64,000 nt of DNA from Bacteroidia bacterium (GCA_016218155.1 JACREQ010000032.1:1-64000); one strand, 5' to 3'; counted from the first letter of the stretch, positions 52,277 to 62,250 are shown. Notes: a model not told the origin generated them from the letters alone. Numbers and translations: made by a program.

Positions 52277-54369
52277 TACCTATTAATAATAAGTTTTCGA
52301 GTGAATTGCGATTTCCCGTCAGATCCTCTTAATATGTATACACCTGAAGGTATAGTTGAAACGTTAATTTGCTCATTCTCAGTTTTTGTTTGTAATACTA
52401 CTCTTCCTGTAATATCAAAAATCTGAAAATTATATGCAGAACTAACATTTATGTTGATATAATCTGATGCAGGATTAGGATAAATGCTTATCTCTTTGTT
52501 TATTACAGATTCGTTAATGTTAACAAATGGCATAGTGCTAAAAACAGGTCTCATCATAGGCGTACCTGCATATGGAATATTTTGCCAGTTTCCAGAAATA
52601 TTATAAAAAACCTTTGAAGAATTATCGCTGTTTAAATCAAATCCCATATTTAATAAGTCCTGAGTAGTTTGAATCCAGCCAACAAAAAAGGTGTCAGTTA
52701 TAAATATTGAAGTGTCTAAACTGTAATAGTGAAATTCATTTAAACCATGAAATTGAGGTTTTTCTCCCATTTGGCTGTAAATGATTTGACTTGGTCTTCC
52801 GTTTGCTGCACTCCATATTGTTAAATAAAAGAATTTTTGATTTGCATCATTAAGGGCTCTATTAAAAAACATATACACACCCCTGATTGTGTCTGGCTTT
52901 AATGTGTAAAATTTAAATGCTACTTTTCCATTCTGAGTATTGTTACCTGCTAAACCAAAACCATATTCTGCAGTTCCGTCATCATAAGCATAGTGGCTCT
53001 CGAATTTTTGATAGAATTTTAAGGTGTCGTTCCAGCGATAAGGAGCATGAATATCTAAGGTGCTGAATGTTTGGCTAATTCTTACTTCAAAATTTGCCTG
53101 ATTATCCGAATTAAATGGAAAATAATTTGCAGTATCTTTTCTTATAAAATAATAATCTGTAAAAGCTGTGTCATTTTCATTTCCAAGTGAACGATCGAAA
53201 ATAACAGTATTATTAGTTTTATTTGTTATTTTATATCTGCATTGAACATTTCTTAAAGTATCACTTAAATTTCTGTAAAAAAACTTTAATGTGTCTTTCT
53301 TTTGATTTGTAACACTTTTATAATGAGCCCATGGAACAGAGTAGAAATTTTTAATAAATGGACCGGCATTATAAACAAATGCAACGTCATTTGGTATAGT
53401 ATCAAACTGATTTCTATTTTTTCCAATTTTAACGTAATCAATATTCCACATATCAACATTACTAGCAAAACTTGGAATTGTTGAAGTTCCAATACTTGCA
53501 TAATTTTTAAACCTGAACTGAAATCCCTTTATAAAATATGTCGAAACTGTTAAGGGAATTAATACTTGTTTAAAAGCATGATTTGCAGAGCCTGGTTTTG
53601 ACCAGATATGTTTCCAGGAGTTACCCGGAACTTTAAACTCAAGAACTAATGAGTCTGCTGCTTCGGGAGCGTTACCACCAATTCCTTGTGGTTGATAATA
53701 GAAGCTTAAGTACAATGAATCGGAAGGATTAATGTTATATGTTATGGTTTTATCTATATGAGTATAAGTGCTTGTTGATGAGTCGTACGTGTATAAAGAG
53801 TCGCTTACTACTAAATTGCCATAATATATGAAGTAATTTATATTATAAGTAACAGGCTCGGTCATGCAATTATGAACTGTTCCTCCACTTACATATGAAA
53901 GTGAATCTGCAGGGTAGTAAATTTGATTACCTGTATGATAAAATAATAAAGTGGATGAAATCAAAATCGGATTTGTAATAATATGAGTAAGTAAATTTAT
54001 AGGTTTTGATGTAAGTGTATCACTAATAAATCCGTTTGATGTGGCATTTGAATGAAGTTGTCCTGCAAAATTTAAAGCATCAAAAGTAGCAACTCCAATT
54101 GATGGAGGGTTATCTCCGTATGACTGATTTACAAATACTGAATTGTCTAGCCAGTTTGATTGGTCGGGGTAAACTGAATATTTTGAAAAATCGTCGAAAA
54201 AGGGAAATGATATTGTATCATTTGAAAGAAGATTTTTTGGGTTATCTGTATTTTCTTTAATGTATTTTTCAATAACCGGGTTACTTTCAAGTGGTACTAA
54301 TACAACTTGTGCATTAGTAATACTTACGATGAAAGTAATTAAAAAAGTAAAAAATATTTTATAAGCCAT
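52276..54369 (-). CDS. Large secreted protein with T9SS type A sorting domain
   Basis: 697 residues: signal peptide (about 1-20, VSITNAQ), a long beta-rich region of unknown fold with many aromatic and Asn residues, and a sorting domain (about 620-697, ISIYPNPASDYINI ... STIPSGVYILRG). Segments such as SFPFFDDFS near 50 and RGVYMFFNRALND are familiar in conserved Bacteroidetes cell-surface proteins placed between PASTA and RluA genes, though no function is established. It overlaps the PASTA gene by 11 bp and the pseudouridine-synthase gene by 1 bp, which indicates a tightly coupled operon. Confidence 0.82.
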   Translation of the reverse strand: MAYKIFFTFLITFIVSITNAQVVLVPLESNPVIEKYIKENTDNPKNLLSNDTISFPFFDDFSKYSVYPDQSNWLDNSVFVNQSYGDNPPSIGVATFDALNFAGQLHSNATSNGFISDTLTSKPINLLTHIITNPILISSTLLFYHTGNQIYYPADSLSYVSGGTVHNCMTEPVTYNINYFIYYGNLVVSDSLYTYDSSTSTYTHIDKTITYNINPSDSLYLSFYYQPQGIGGNAPEAADSLVLEFKVPGNSWKHIWSKPGSANHAFKQVLIPLTVSTYFIKGFQFRFKNYASIGTSTIPSFASNVDMWNIDYVKIGKNRNQFDTIPNDVAFVYNAGPFIKNFYSVPWAHYKSVTNQKKDTLKFFYRNLSDTLRNVQCRYKITNKTNNTVIFDRSLGNENDTAFTDYYFIRKDTANYFPFNSDNQANFEVRISQTFSTLDIHAPYRWNDTLKFYQKFESHYAYDDGTAEYGFGLAGNNTQNGKVAFKFYTLKPDTIRGVYMFFNRALNDANQKFFYLTIWSAANGRPSQIIYSQMGEKPQFHGLNEFHYYSLDTSIFITDTFFVGWIQTTQDLLNMGFDLNSDNSSKVFYNISGNWQNIPYAGTPMMRPVFSTMPFVNINESVINKEISIYPNPASDYININVSSAYNFQIFDITGRVVLQTKTENEQINVSTIPSGVYILRGSDGKSQFTRKLIINR

Positions 54370-55177
54370 CGGGTGGTGTATTTTCTGTTGATACCTCGGG
54401 AATTAAATCATTATCTAATGTTAGCCAAATGTCAATATAACTGCCTAGTTTAATGTCATTGTCATTACCTGATTTAGGATGTTGTTTCCAGATTCTTGCT
54501 CTTGTTGAATCTTTAGTAGTTTTAACAGTTTCGTCATAATCTGCAACCCCAATATTTAACGAAAGTGAAGAAAGTTTTAATTCTGCTTCGTCATTTGTTA
54601 ATCCTAAAACATTTGGAATAAATGTATTCTCGTTACTTTCGCCTTTACCAACTACTAAGTCAATTGTTGATCCTTTTATAATAAGAGTGTTTGCTTTAAT
54701 TGGTTTTCCTTTAAAATTTTGTTCAAGAACTGTTGTCGAAATATCAGGCACGTATCTTAGTTTCCCTATTTTTAATCCGAATATCTCAGCATCTGAAGTT
54801 GCTTGTCTTACCGAAATTCCTGTTAAATCAGGCATTGGAACTTTTTCAGGTTCCTGACCATTAATAATTAGATATATTGTTCTTCCTGTTTTTACCTTGC
54901 TGTCGGCTGTTGGAACCTGTGAAACAACAGTTCCTTTTTCTTTTTCCTGAAAATGTACAGAGTCAGAAATTTCAACTTTAAAATCTTTGTCTTCAGCCAT
55001 TCTTTGAGCCTGCTCAAATGTTAAACCGCTAAAATCCGGCACCGATATCGCTTCACCATGATGTGTGTAAAAATTAATAGAGAAAAAACTAAGTGTTAGT
55101 AAAAGTATAGTAATACCTATAGCTAAACCAAGATGCTTAAAAAAAACACGACTTTTTATAAATTGAAATAGACTCAT
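54359..55177 (-). CDS. PASTA-domain single-pass membrane protein
   Basis: 272 residues. A cytoplasmic N-terminus and one membrane helix (about 14-36) are followed by three PASTA domains (about 43-110, 112-182 and 185-258), with patterns such as VPDFSGLTFEQAQRMAED, MPDLTGISVRQATSDAE and IPNVLGLTNDEAELKL. PASTA domains bind muropeptides or peptidoglycan in penicillin-binding proteins and Ser/Thr kinases; here there is no kinase or transpeptidase domain. It heads the operon with the T9SS cargo and pseudouridine-synthase genes. Confidence 0.9.
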   Translation of the reverse strand: MSLFQFIKSRVFFKHLGLAIGITILLLTLSFFSINFYTHHGEAISVPDFSGLTFEQAQRMAEDKDFKVEISDSVHFQEKEKGTVVSQVPTADSKVKTGRTIYLIINGQEPEKVPMPDLTGISVRQATSDAEIFGLKIGKLRYVPDISTTVLEQNFKGKPIKANTLIIKGSTIDLVVGKGESNENTFIPNVLGLTNDEAELKLSSLSLNIGVADYDETVKTTKDSTRARIWKQHPKSGNDNDIKLGSYIDIWLTLDNDLIPEVSTENTPPDGL

Positions 55178-55199
55178 TTTAGATGCTGTAACGTAAAGA

Positions 55200-55207
55200 C
55201 AAAAATA
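55200..55207 (-). promoter_or_regulatory. Putative -7 promoter element of the PASTA operon
   Basis: Minus strand TATTTTTG matches TAnnTTTG, 22 bp before the start; the nearest TTTG (55232-55235) is 24 bp away, rather far. Confidence 0.4.
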
Positions 55208-55304
55208 AAATTATATTTCGGTAGTAGAAAACAAATTTTTTAATAAGTTCGCCGTTATCTATATTTATTAAATGTTAATATTTAGAAACATAAAGCTAAC
55301 AATT

Positions 55305-56150
55305 ATGAAAATAACATTATTTGCATTTTTGTTTTTGGTAATTTCAAACTTAAATGCGCAGAAAAATGATTTAATTTTTACTTATAAATCAATTAACAAA
55401 AACTATGTTAAGGTTGATTCAATGCTTTATTGCAATGTTTATGAAACCACAAATGTAGAATATCGCGATTTTTTATCAGAGTTAAAACAAAGCGGAAAAA
55501 TTGAAGAATATAAAGTTGCATTGCCCGATACTAATGGCTGGAAAAGTAAAAATGCTTATAATGAACCTTATGTTGAATTATATTTTCGCCATCCTGCTTA
55601 TCAGAATTATCCTTTGGTAAATGTTTCCTACGATCAGGCAATAAAATATTGCGACTGGCTGACTCAAAAATATAATTCTCAGGCAAAAAGAAAGTTTAAA
55701 AAAGTTGTTTTCAGATTGCCGAATAAAACTGAATGGGAAAATGCTGCACATGGCGGGTTAAAAGAAAATGTTTATCCTTGGGGTGGGTATTATTTAGTAA
55801 ATAATAAAGGCGGAAAAGCGTGTAATTATTTAAGCATTGGTGACGAGGGAATTACTTTCGATACAATAAATAAAAAGTTTATTCTTGTAAACTCAATTTT
55901 GTCTAATAAACCAGTTTCTTTAAAAGAAATTGAGGCATTGACCATGCCCGCAATGTATTATGAGCCAAACGGATTTGGAGTGTATAATATTGCTGGTAAT
56001 GCTTCTGAAATGATAAAGGAAAAAGGAATTGCAAAAGGTGGTAGTTGGATTAGTCCTGGTTATGATGTCAGAATTGAATCAGAGGAATTTTATTCCCATT
56101 CATCAAATCATATGGGGTTTAGAGTTTTTATGCAGGTATTGGAGCAATAA
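55305..56150 (+). CDS. Formylglycine-generating-enzyme-fold (SUMF1-like) secreted protein
   Basis: 281 residues from ATG 55305, giving a standard signal peptide (MKITLFAFLFLVISNLNAQ); the ATG at 55272 would add 11 residues. The FGE-sulfatase domain has NVYETTNVEYRDFL near 50, YPLVNVSYDQAIKYCDWL near 105, FRLPNKTEWENAAHGG near 140 and AKGGSWISPGY and HMGFRVFM at the end. The paired active-site Cys residues of true formylglycine generators are not evident, so it is probably a non-enzymatic member like the GldJ/GldK gliding proteins. Confidence 0.85.
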   Translation: MKITLFAFLFLVISNLNAQKNDLIFTYKSINKNYVKVDSMLYCNVYETTNVEYRDFLSELKQSGKIEEYKVALPDTNGWKSKNAYNEPYVELYFRHPAYQNYPLVNVSYDQAIKYCDWLTQKYNSQAKRKFKKVVFRLPNKTEWENAAHGGLKENVYPWGGYYLVNNKGGKACNYLSIGDEGITFDTINKKFILVNSILSNKPVSLKEIEALTMPAMYYEPNGFGVYNIAGNASEMIKEKGIAKGGSWISPGYDVRIESEEFYSHSSNHMGFRVFMQVLEQ

Positions 56151-56152
56151 TT

Positions 56153-56644
56153 TTAAAAACTACCAATGTTTACAACCTTAGGTGTTGTTATTGTTGCATG
56201 CCCTTCGGGAACCATTATCGAAACAGGGGCAGCTGGTCCGGCAACTCCATTGTTTTTTGCAATCCATATTTTATAAACCTGACCTTTTATTGCGCTTGCA
56301 CCAAAACCTTGTAATCCCGAAACTGATTTGTTTACTCTTGTAATTTCAACTGGTTGTTTGTAAAATTTAATATCGTCGTGATCTTTTTTTAATGAATATG
56401 GTTTAATTGTAGTTCTTAAAGTTTTACCATCGTCGTTTACTAAACCACCACCGGCAATTTCGCAGAATTTTACTGCACAATCATCAAGGTTTGTAATATT
56501 CAGTATTTCAACATATTTATCAAGGGTCTGCTTAACATTTGCGGGTAAATCTGATGAAGGAATGTCGTTTAATTTTGATTGAGCCGATAAAAAATTCGGA
56601 ATCTGTACAAGTGTGAGCAATACAACAAATGCAATTGTTTTCAT
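56153..56644 (-). CDS. Hypothetical secreted protein
   Basis: 163 residues with a signal peptide (about 1-21, QIPNFLSAQ). The mature protein has two close Cys residues (DDCAVKFCEIAGG) and a basic middle part (KPYSLKKDHDDIKFYKQPVEITRV). No family is recognised. It converges on the FGE-like gene, the stop codons being 2 bp apart. Confidence 0.7.
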   Translation of the reverse strand: MKTIAFVVLLTLVQIPNFLSAQSKLNDIPSSDLPANVKQTLDKYVEILNITNLDDCAVKFCEIAGGGLVNDDGKTLRTTIKPYSLKKDHDDIKFYKQPVEITRVNKSVSGLQGFGASAIKGQVYKIWIAKNNGVAGPAAPVSIMVPEGHATITTPKVVNIGSF

Positions 56645-56777
56645 ATCTATATTAGTGTTTAATTTAAAAATAAAGATAGTTATATTTTATTTATTGCACA
56701 TCAAATTTATAGTCATAAATTTTACTAAAGGTTGAAAAAAATTCTGCTGAAAATGGTAATAAATATTTTTTTATCGG

Positions 56778-56785
56778 TAGGTTTG
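56778..56785 (+). promoter_or_regulatory. Putative bcp -7 promoter element
   Basis: TAGGTTTG, identical to the -7 box of the M24 peptidase promoter, ends 17 bp before ATG 56803. No TTTG lies at the -33 distance. Confidence 0.5.
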
Positions 56786-56802
56786 TTGAAAACATAATTA
56801 TT

Positions 56803-57270
56803 ATGTCAGAAATAATAGAAGGTGCGAAAGCACCGCAGTTCAGTGGCGTTGATCAGCATGGAAAAACAATTTCATTAGCTGGCTTTAAGGGAAAAAAAGT
56901 TGTACTATATTTTTACCCAAAAGATAATACTCCGGGTTGTACTGTTGAGGCATGTAATCTTCGCGATCACGAGGGATTATTTAAGAAATCGGGTTATCAG
57001 ATTATTGGTGTAAGTGCAGACAGTGTTGCTTCACACGAAAAATTTGCAACACGGTTTGGTTTGCCTTTTCCATTGATTGCTGATACTGAAAAAGTCATAT
57101 GTAATTTATATGGCGTTTGGGGTGAAAAAAAATTTTTAGGCAAAACTTTTAATGGAATTAAAAGAACTACCTTTGTTATTGATGAAAATGGAATTATAGA
57201 AAAAATCATTACAAAAGTCAATACCAGTGCACATACCTCACAAATTCTTGATCAAAAAATAATTAAATAA
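56803..57270 (+). CDS. bcp: Thioredoxin-dependent peroxiredoxin (BCP type)
   Basis: 155 residues. It reduces hydrogen and alkyl peroxides. The peroxidatic Cys is in [17 protein letters not shown] near 45; a second Cys five residues later is the usual resolving Cys of the BCP/PrxQ group. [17 protein letters not shown] and [10 protein letters not shown] are typical. recA follows after 10 bp, so the two may be co-transcribed, pairing oxidative defence and DNA repair. Confidence 0.95.
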   Translation: MSEIIEGAKAPQFSGVDQHGKTISLAGFKGKKVVLYFYPKDNTPGCTVEACNLRDHEGLFKKSGYQIIGVSADSVASHEKFATRFGLPFPLIADTEKVICNLYGVWGEKKFLGKTFNGIKRTTFVIDENGIIEKIITKVNTSAHTSQILDQKIIK

Positions 57271-57280
57271 CAAATATAAA

Positions 57281-58309
57281 ATGGAAAGTAAGAAAGAACA
57301 AAAAGACCAATCTCTTTTGAAGGAAAAAATGAAAGCCCTTCAATCAACTTTAGAAAAAATTGAAAAAGATTACGGTAAAGGTACCATTATGAAAATGGGT
57401 GACCAGATTATTAGTGATATTGCAACTATTCCTTCCGGATCAATTGCTCTTGATATAGCTCTTGGTATTGGAGGTTATCCACGTGGAAGAGTTGTTGAAA
57501 TATACGGTCCAGAGTCATCTGGTAAAACCACTTTAGCAATACATGCAATTGCAGAAGCACAAAAAGCAGGTGGTATTGCTGCTTATATTGATGCAGAGCA
57601 TGCTTTCGACAGAACATATGCAGAAAAACTAGGTGTTGATGTTGAAAATTTATATATTTCTCAACCCGACAATGGTGAGCAGGCTTTAGAGGTTACAGAT
57701 AATTTAATTCGCTCAGGAGCAATTGATATTATTGTTATCGACTCAGTGGCTGCACTTACTCCAAAAGCTGAAATAGAAGGTGAAATGGGTGATTCAAAAA
57801 TGGGATTACAGGCTCGTTTAATGTCACAGGCATTAAGAAAATTAACCGGAAATATTAGCCGCACAAACACCTGTTGTATTTTTATTAATCAGCTTCGCGA
57901 TAAAATCGGAGTTATGTTTGGAAGTCCTGAAACAACAACCGGTGGAAATGCTTTAAAATTCTATTCTTCAGTTCGTTTAGATATTCGTAAAATTTCTCAG
58001 TTAAAAGAAGGCGAAGAAGCTTTTGGAAACAGAGTTAGAGTTAAAGTTGTAAAGAATAAAATGGCTCCACCTTTCCGTAAAGCTGAATTTGATGTGGTTT
58101 TTGGTGAAGGTATCTCAAGAATTGGTGAGATTATTGACTTAAGTGTAGATAACAATATAATTAAGAAAAGCGGTTCATGGTTCTCTTATGGCGAAACCAA
58201 GCTTGGACAAGGAAGAGACGCTGTTAAACAAATTTTAACAGATAATCTGGAACTTACCGAAGAGCTTGTTGCGAAAATCAGAGAAAAGCTTGCAGTTGTA
58301 ACAAAGTAA
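57281..58309 (+). CDS. recA: Recombinase RecA
   Basis: 342 residues. It binds single-stranded DNA with ATP, drives strand exchange and triggers LexA self-cleavage. Walker [10 protein letters not shown] is near 77-85, the catalytic segment YIDAEHAFD near 105, Walker [13 protein letters not shown] near 148, loop L1 [22 protein letters not shown] and loop L2 [16 protein letters not shown] follow. No intein or insertion is seen. It is followed by a strong terminator. Confidence 0.97.
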   Translation: MESKKEQKDQSLLKEKMKALQSTLEKIEKDYGKGTIMKMGDQIISDIATIPSGSIALDIALGIGGYPRGRVVEIYGPESSGKTTLAIHAIAEAQKAGGIAAYIDAEHAFDRTYAEKLGVDVENLYISQPDNGEQALEVTDNLIRSGAIDIIVIDSVAALTPKAEIEGEMGDSKMGLQARLMSQALRKLTGNISRTNTCCIFINQLRDKIGVMFGSPETTTGGNALKFYSSVRLDIRKISQLKEGEEAFGNRVRVKVVKNKMAPPFRKAEFDVVFGEGISRIGEIIDLSVDNNIIKKSGSWFSYGETKLGQGRDAVKQILTDNLELTEELVAKIREKLAVVTK

Positions 58310-58323
58310 AATTTTAAATCAAT

Positions 58324-58358
58324 ATGCCTGAAATTATTTTCAGGCATTTATTTTTTAT
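58324..58358 (+). terminator. recA intrinsic terminator
   Basis: ATGCCTGAAA, loop TTAT, TTTCAGGCAT (58324-58347) and a T-rich tail. It contains the upstream candidate start (58324) of the next frame, ruling that start out. Confidence 0.85.
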
Positions 58359-58362
58359 TGTA

Positions 58363-59379
58363 ATGAGAAAATATATTGTATATATTGTTATTCTAATTGG
58401 ATTTATTTATGCTTGTGATACAAATTCTGAAAGCACACAGGTTATATTGAATAAATCCTTAGATTCGTTAAGCATACCAGAAATATCAAATGCAATTAGA
58501 AAAACTCCAAAAAATGCTGAGCTTTTCATGCGTCGTGCAGAGCTTTATTTTAATAAAATGGATCTTGATAGTGCAATAAACGATGCAATAATTTCAACAA
58601 GATTAGATTCGCTAAATGCAAAGTATTTTATACGGTTAAGTGAGTTTTATATAACAAACGGTAAATCAGAAGAATCAAAGCTGATATTGGAAAAATGTAA
58701 TCGAATTAATCCAAATAATGACGATGTTTTGGTTAAGCTGGGTACACTTTATTTTTATGTTAAAGATTATAAAAAAGCAACCGAATATCTTGATCTTGCT
58801 GCAACTGTAAATTCAAATAATGCAACAATGTTCTTTGTTCGAGGCATGATTCATCGTGATAAAAAGGAAAATAATGCTGCAATTCTGAATTTTCAGAAAG
58901 CTGCCGAAAATAATGCCGAATATTTTGAAGCGTACATGATGTTAGGAATGTTATTTTCTGAATTAAAAGATTCAATAGCAATTCAATATTATAAAACTGC
59001 TATTAATCTTAATCCAAAGGATATTCAGCCACACTATAATCTTGGTATGTTTTATCAGGAAAATGAAAGATATGATGAAGCTTTGAGGGAATACCAATAT
59101 ATTTTACGCAATTTAGATAAATCATATTGTTATGCCTATTTTAATCAGGGTTATGTGAATATGATTTATGCTTTGGATTACGAGGAAGCTATTAAATATT
59201 TCGATTCTACTTTGGCTTCAAAACCAGATTATGTTGAAGCAGTATATAATAAAGGATATTGTTATGAGAAAATGAAAAATAAAGATAAAGCAAGAGAATT
59301 CTATACTCAGGCTAAAAATATGGTAACTAATTACCAACTCGCTATTGATGGATTGAATAGGTTAGACAAGAAAAAATAA
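58363..59379 (+). CDS. TPR-repeat lipoprotein
   Basis: 338 residues from ATG 58363, chosen because the longer start lies in the recA terminator. The lipoprotein signal is MRKYIVYIVILIGFIYAC (Cys near 18). Six to seven tetratricopeptide repeats follow (for example VLVKLGTLYFYVKDYKKATEYL and PHYNLGMFYQENERYDEALREY), forming a protein-binding superhelix. It is likely in the periplasm, attached to a membrane. It is 16 bp upstream of the S9 peptidase gene, with which it may share a transcript. Confidence 0.85.
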   Translation: MRKYIVYIVILIGFIYACDTNSESTQVILNKSLDSLSIPEISNAIRKTPKNAELFMRRAELYFNKMDLDSAINDAIISTRLDSLNAKYFIRLSEFYITNGKSEESKLILEKCNRINPNNDDVLVKLGTLYFYVKDYKKATEYLDLAATVNSNNATMFFVRGMIHRDKKENNAAILNFQKAAENNAEYFEAYMMLGMLFSELKDSIAIQYYKTAINLNPKDIQPHYNLGMFYQENERYDEALREYQYILRNLDKSYCYAYFNQGYVNMIYALDYEEAIKYFDSTLASKPDYVEAVYNKGYCYEKMKNKDKAREFYTQAKNMVTNYQLAIDGLNRLDKKK

Positions 59380-59395
59380 ATTAATAATTGTAATA

Positions 59396-61540
59396 ATGAA
59401 AAAATCAATTTATGTAATTGTTGTTATTCTGATATTTGTTATTGGAATATTTTTAGGGAAGTATAATTTTAGTTTCAAAACCGGAAATGCTGATTCTGTT
59501 TCTGAATCTGCAACTTCTTCTTTAGTATTTGATTCTTTGGCAAGTCAGCCAATTAATGAAACAAAGGTAAGCCCGGAACTATTATGGAAATTCGGAAGAA
59601 TAGGTGAAATAAAACTATCGCCCGATGGTAAAACTATTGTGTATTCTGTTACACGACATTCGATTTCTGCTAATCGTGGTTATACCGATTTATTTTCTGT
59701 ACCTGCGGCTGGTGGCGAAGCAAAGCATTTAACAACTTTTGCAGGTTCTGAATTTAATCCGAGATGGAAACCGGATGGTTCGAAAATAGGCTTTATTGCT
59801 GATGAAGATGGAACTACGCAAATATGGGAGATGAATATAGATGGTACAGATCAAATTAAAATTTCTGATATTCCAGATGGAATCAATAGTTTTGAGTATT
59901 CTCCTGATGGAACAATGGTTCTTTATTGTAAAGATGTAAAAGTAAGACAAACACCTCAGGATATTCATGCAGATTTACCAAAAACAGAAGTTTACATGGC
60001 GACAGAACTTATGTATCGTCATTGGAATCATTGGGAAGATGCAAATGTAAGTCATGTGTTTTATAGTGTAATAAAAGACGGAAAAATTTCAGCCGGAAAA
60101 GATATCATGGAAGGTGAACCTTATGATTCTCCACTTTCACCATATTTTGAAGGTGAAGAAATTAGCTGGAGTTCAAATAGCAAAGGTATTGCATATACAT
60201 GTAAGAAAATGACTCCAAACGAATACTCTATAAGTACAAATAGTGATGTATATTATTATAACATCGAGACGGGCAAAACAGAAAATCTTTCAGAGGGAAT
60301 GCCAGGTTATGATAAATATCCTTCATTCTCGCCTGATGGAAAATTTATGGCATGGCAAAGTATGCCTACCCCAGGCTATGAATCTGATAAACAAAGATTA
60401 TTTTTAATAAATTTATCTACTAAAGAAAAGAAAGATTTAAGTCAGAATTTTGATCAGAATGCAACATCTTTTCAGTGGAGTGCAGATAGTAAAAAGATTT
60501 ATTTTATAAGTGGAATTCGTGCAACAGAACAGGTTTATTCTGTAGATTTAGAAACAAATTTTGTAAAACAGATTACTTTTGGAAAGCATGACTATACTAC
60601 TATCGGGTTGGTTGGAGATATTATGATCGGTGGCAAAATGTCAATTGCAATGGCTACAGAGATTTATAATATTAATTTGAGTGACGGAAAAGAAACTCAG
60701 CTAACTTTTACAAATAAAAATATTTACGATAAAGTTAAAATGGGTGAGTCAAAAGAACATTGGATTACAACAACAGACAATAAAAAAATGTTAGTATGGT
60801 ATATTTACCCACCTGATTTTGATTCAACAAAAAAATACCCTGCTTTGCTTTATTGCCAAGGTGGTCCGCAAAGTACCGTAAGCCAGTTTTTTAGTTACAG
60901 ATGGAATTTTCAGATTATGGCTGCTAATGAATATATTATTATTGCTCCAAACCGTCGTGGTGTTCCATCATTTGGTCAGGAGTGGAATGCTCAAATTTCC
61001 GGTGATTACGGTGGTCAGAATATGAAAGATTATTTATCTGCAATAGACGAAGCAAAAAAGGAAAGTTATATCGATGGAGAACGTTTGGGGTGTATTGGTG
61101 CTAGTTATGGCGGGTTCTCTGTTTATTGGTTAGCTGGTCATCACCAGAAAAGATTTAAAGCATTTATTGCACATTGTGGCATGTTTAATTTGGAAAGTCA
61201 ATACGCTGAGACTGAAGAAGAGTTTTTTACAAACCACGATTTAGGTGGACCATTCTGGGATAAAAATAACAAAGTAGCTCAGAATACTTATGCAAACAGT
61301 CCTCACAAATTTGTGCAAAACTGGGATACTCCAATAATGATGATATCCGGAGGAAACGATTTTAGAATTCCATATACTGAAAGTATGCAGGCTTATAATT
61401 GTGCTCAATTAAGAGGAATTCCAAGCAAGCTTTTAATTTTTCCAAATGAAACACATTTTGTACTTAAACCACAGAATAGCATTTTATGGCAACGTGAGTT
61501 CTTTGGTTGGTTAGATAAATGGCTAAAGCCATCAAAATAA
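59396..61540 (+). CDS. S9-family prolyl-oligopeptidase-like serine peptidase
   Basis: 714 residues. An N-terminal signal anchor or signal peptide (about 4-22, VIVVILIFVIGIFLG) leads to a seven-bladed propeller (about 55-440, with SPDGKTIVYSV and KPDGSKIGFIADED blades) and an alpha/beta hydrolase domain. The catalytic triad is visible: Ser in GASYGGFSVYW near 573, Asp in SGGNDFRIPYTE near 655 and His in ETHFVLKP near 688. The family cleaves dipeptides or acylated residues from peptides, here in the periplasm. A strong terminator follows. Confidence 0.92.
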   Translation: MKKSIYVIVVILIFVIGIFLGKYNFSFKTGNADSVSESATSSLVFDSLASQPINETKVSPELLWKFGRIGEIKLSPDGKTIVYSVTRHSISANRGYTDLFSVPAAGGEAKHLTTFAGSEFNPRWKPDGSKIGFIADEDGTTQIWEMNIDGTDQIKISDIPDGINSFEYSPDGTMVLYCKDVKVRQTPQDIHADLPKTEVYMATELMYRHWNHWEDANVSHVFYSVIKDGKISAGKDIMEGEPYDSPLSPYFEGEEISWSSNSKGIAYTCKKMTPNEYSISTNSDVYYYNIETGKTENLSEGMPGYDKYPSFSPDGKFMAWQSMPTPGYESDKQRLFLINLSTKEKKDLSQNFDQNATSFQWSADSKKIYFISGIRATEQVYSVDLETNFVKQITFGKHDYTTIGLVGDIMIGGKMSIAMATEIYNINLSDGKETQLTFTNKNIYDKVKMGESKEHWITTTDNKKMLVWYIYPPDFDSTKKYPALLYCQGGPQSTVSQFFSYRWNFQIMAANEYIIIAPNRRGVPSFGQEWNAQISGDYGGQNMKDYLSAIDEAKKESYIDGERLGCIGASYGGFSVYWLAGHHQKRFKAFIAHCGMFNLESQYAETEEEFFTNHDLGGPFWDKNNKVAQNTYANSPHKFVQNWDTPIMMISGGNDFRIPYTESMQAYNCAQLRGIPSKLLIFPNETHFVLKPQNSILWQREFFGWLDKWLKPSK

Positions 61541-61550
61541 TAAATTGTAT

Positions 61551-61590
61551 AAACCTAACAGAAATTAAGAATCTGTTAGGTTTATTTATT
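61551..61590 (+). terminator. Intrinsic terminator of the S9 peptidase gene
   Basis: AAACCTAACAGA, 9-base loop, TCTGTTAGGTTT (12-bp perfect stem), then ATTTATT. Confidence 0.85.
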
Positions 61591-61672
61591 TACTGAATTA
61601 AATCGAAATTTGTTTATAATAAGGAATATTAATTTTATGATATATGTATTAAAATCTTGAATACATATATAC

Positions 61673-61680
61673 TAATTTTG
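61673..61680 (+). promoter_or_regulatory. Putative -7 promoter element of the DUF2721 gene
   Basis: TAATTTTG fits TAnnTTTG, ending 17 bp before ATG 61698; no -33 box at the right distance. Confidence 0.4.
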
Positions 61681-61697
61681 CTAAAAATATTTTTGTT

Positions 61698-62174
61698 ATG
61701 AATATAGATATTTCAATTGTAAACATAATTCAGGCAATGCTTGCACCAGGAATTATGATCTCAGCCTGCGCTCTTTTACTTCTTGGAATGGGAAATAAAT
61801 ATTCCGCAACTGTAGCCAGAATAAGAGTTTTAAACGAAGAAAGAAGGAAGCTTTTGCTTCATGCAAAAGAAACTAAGGTAATTTACGAAGAGGGTATAAG
61901 GATGCATAGTATAAATGCACAATTAATAAGATTTCAAAGACGTTTGCGACTTGTTAGGGATGCTGTAGTTTTTTATTCTTTAGGAGTTGCTTTTTTTATA
62001 TTATCATCGTTATTTATCGGATTAAAAATTCTTGTAGAGTATGATTATAGCCAATATGTTATTCTATCTTTGTTTTTAATAGGGATGATGTTCGTTCTTT
62101 CGGGAGTTATTTTAGCTGCAGTAGAAGTAGTTAAAGGTTTTAAGATTATTAAAATCGAAATTCTCGATATTTAA
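61698..62174 (+). CDS. DUF2721-family membrane protein
   Basis: 158 residues with three membrane helices (about 8-30, 80-105, 112-140). The N-terminal IIQAMLAPGIMISACALLLLGMGNKYSATVARIRVLNEERRKLL is the family signature, and the central cytoplasmic segment (about 38-75) is strongly basic and helical. The function of this family is not known. The gene is flanked on both sides by terminators that share the same stem sequence, so it is monocistronic. Confidence 0.85.
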   Translation: MNIDISIVNIIQAMLAPGIMISACALLLLGMGNKYSATVARIRVLNEERRKLLLHAKETKVIYEEGIRMHSINAQLIRFQRRLRLVRDAVVFYSLGVAFFILSSLFIGLKILVEYDYSQYVILSLFLIGMMFVLSGVILAAVEVVKGFKIIKIEILDI

Positions 62175-62197
62175 TGTATTTCATAAAATGTATTATG

Positions 62198-62235
62198 AAA
62201 CCTAACTGGCTTTTTAGACCTGTTAGGTTTTTTTA
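62198..62235 (+). terminator. Intrinsic terminator of the DUF2721 gene
   Basis: AAACCTAAC (62198-62206) pairs with GTTAGGTTT (62222-62230), followed by TTTTA. The same arms occur in the terminator at 61551. Confidence 0.8.
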
Positions 62236-62250
62236 TAACAAATTATAAAT

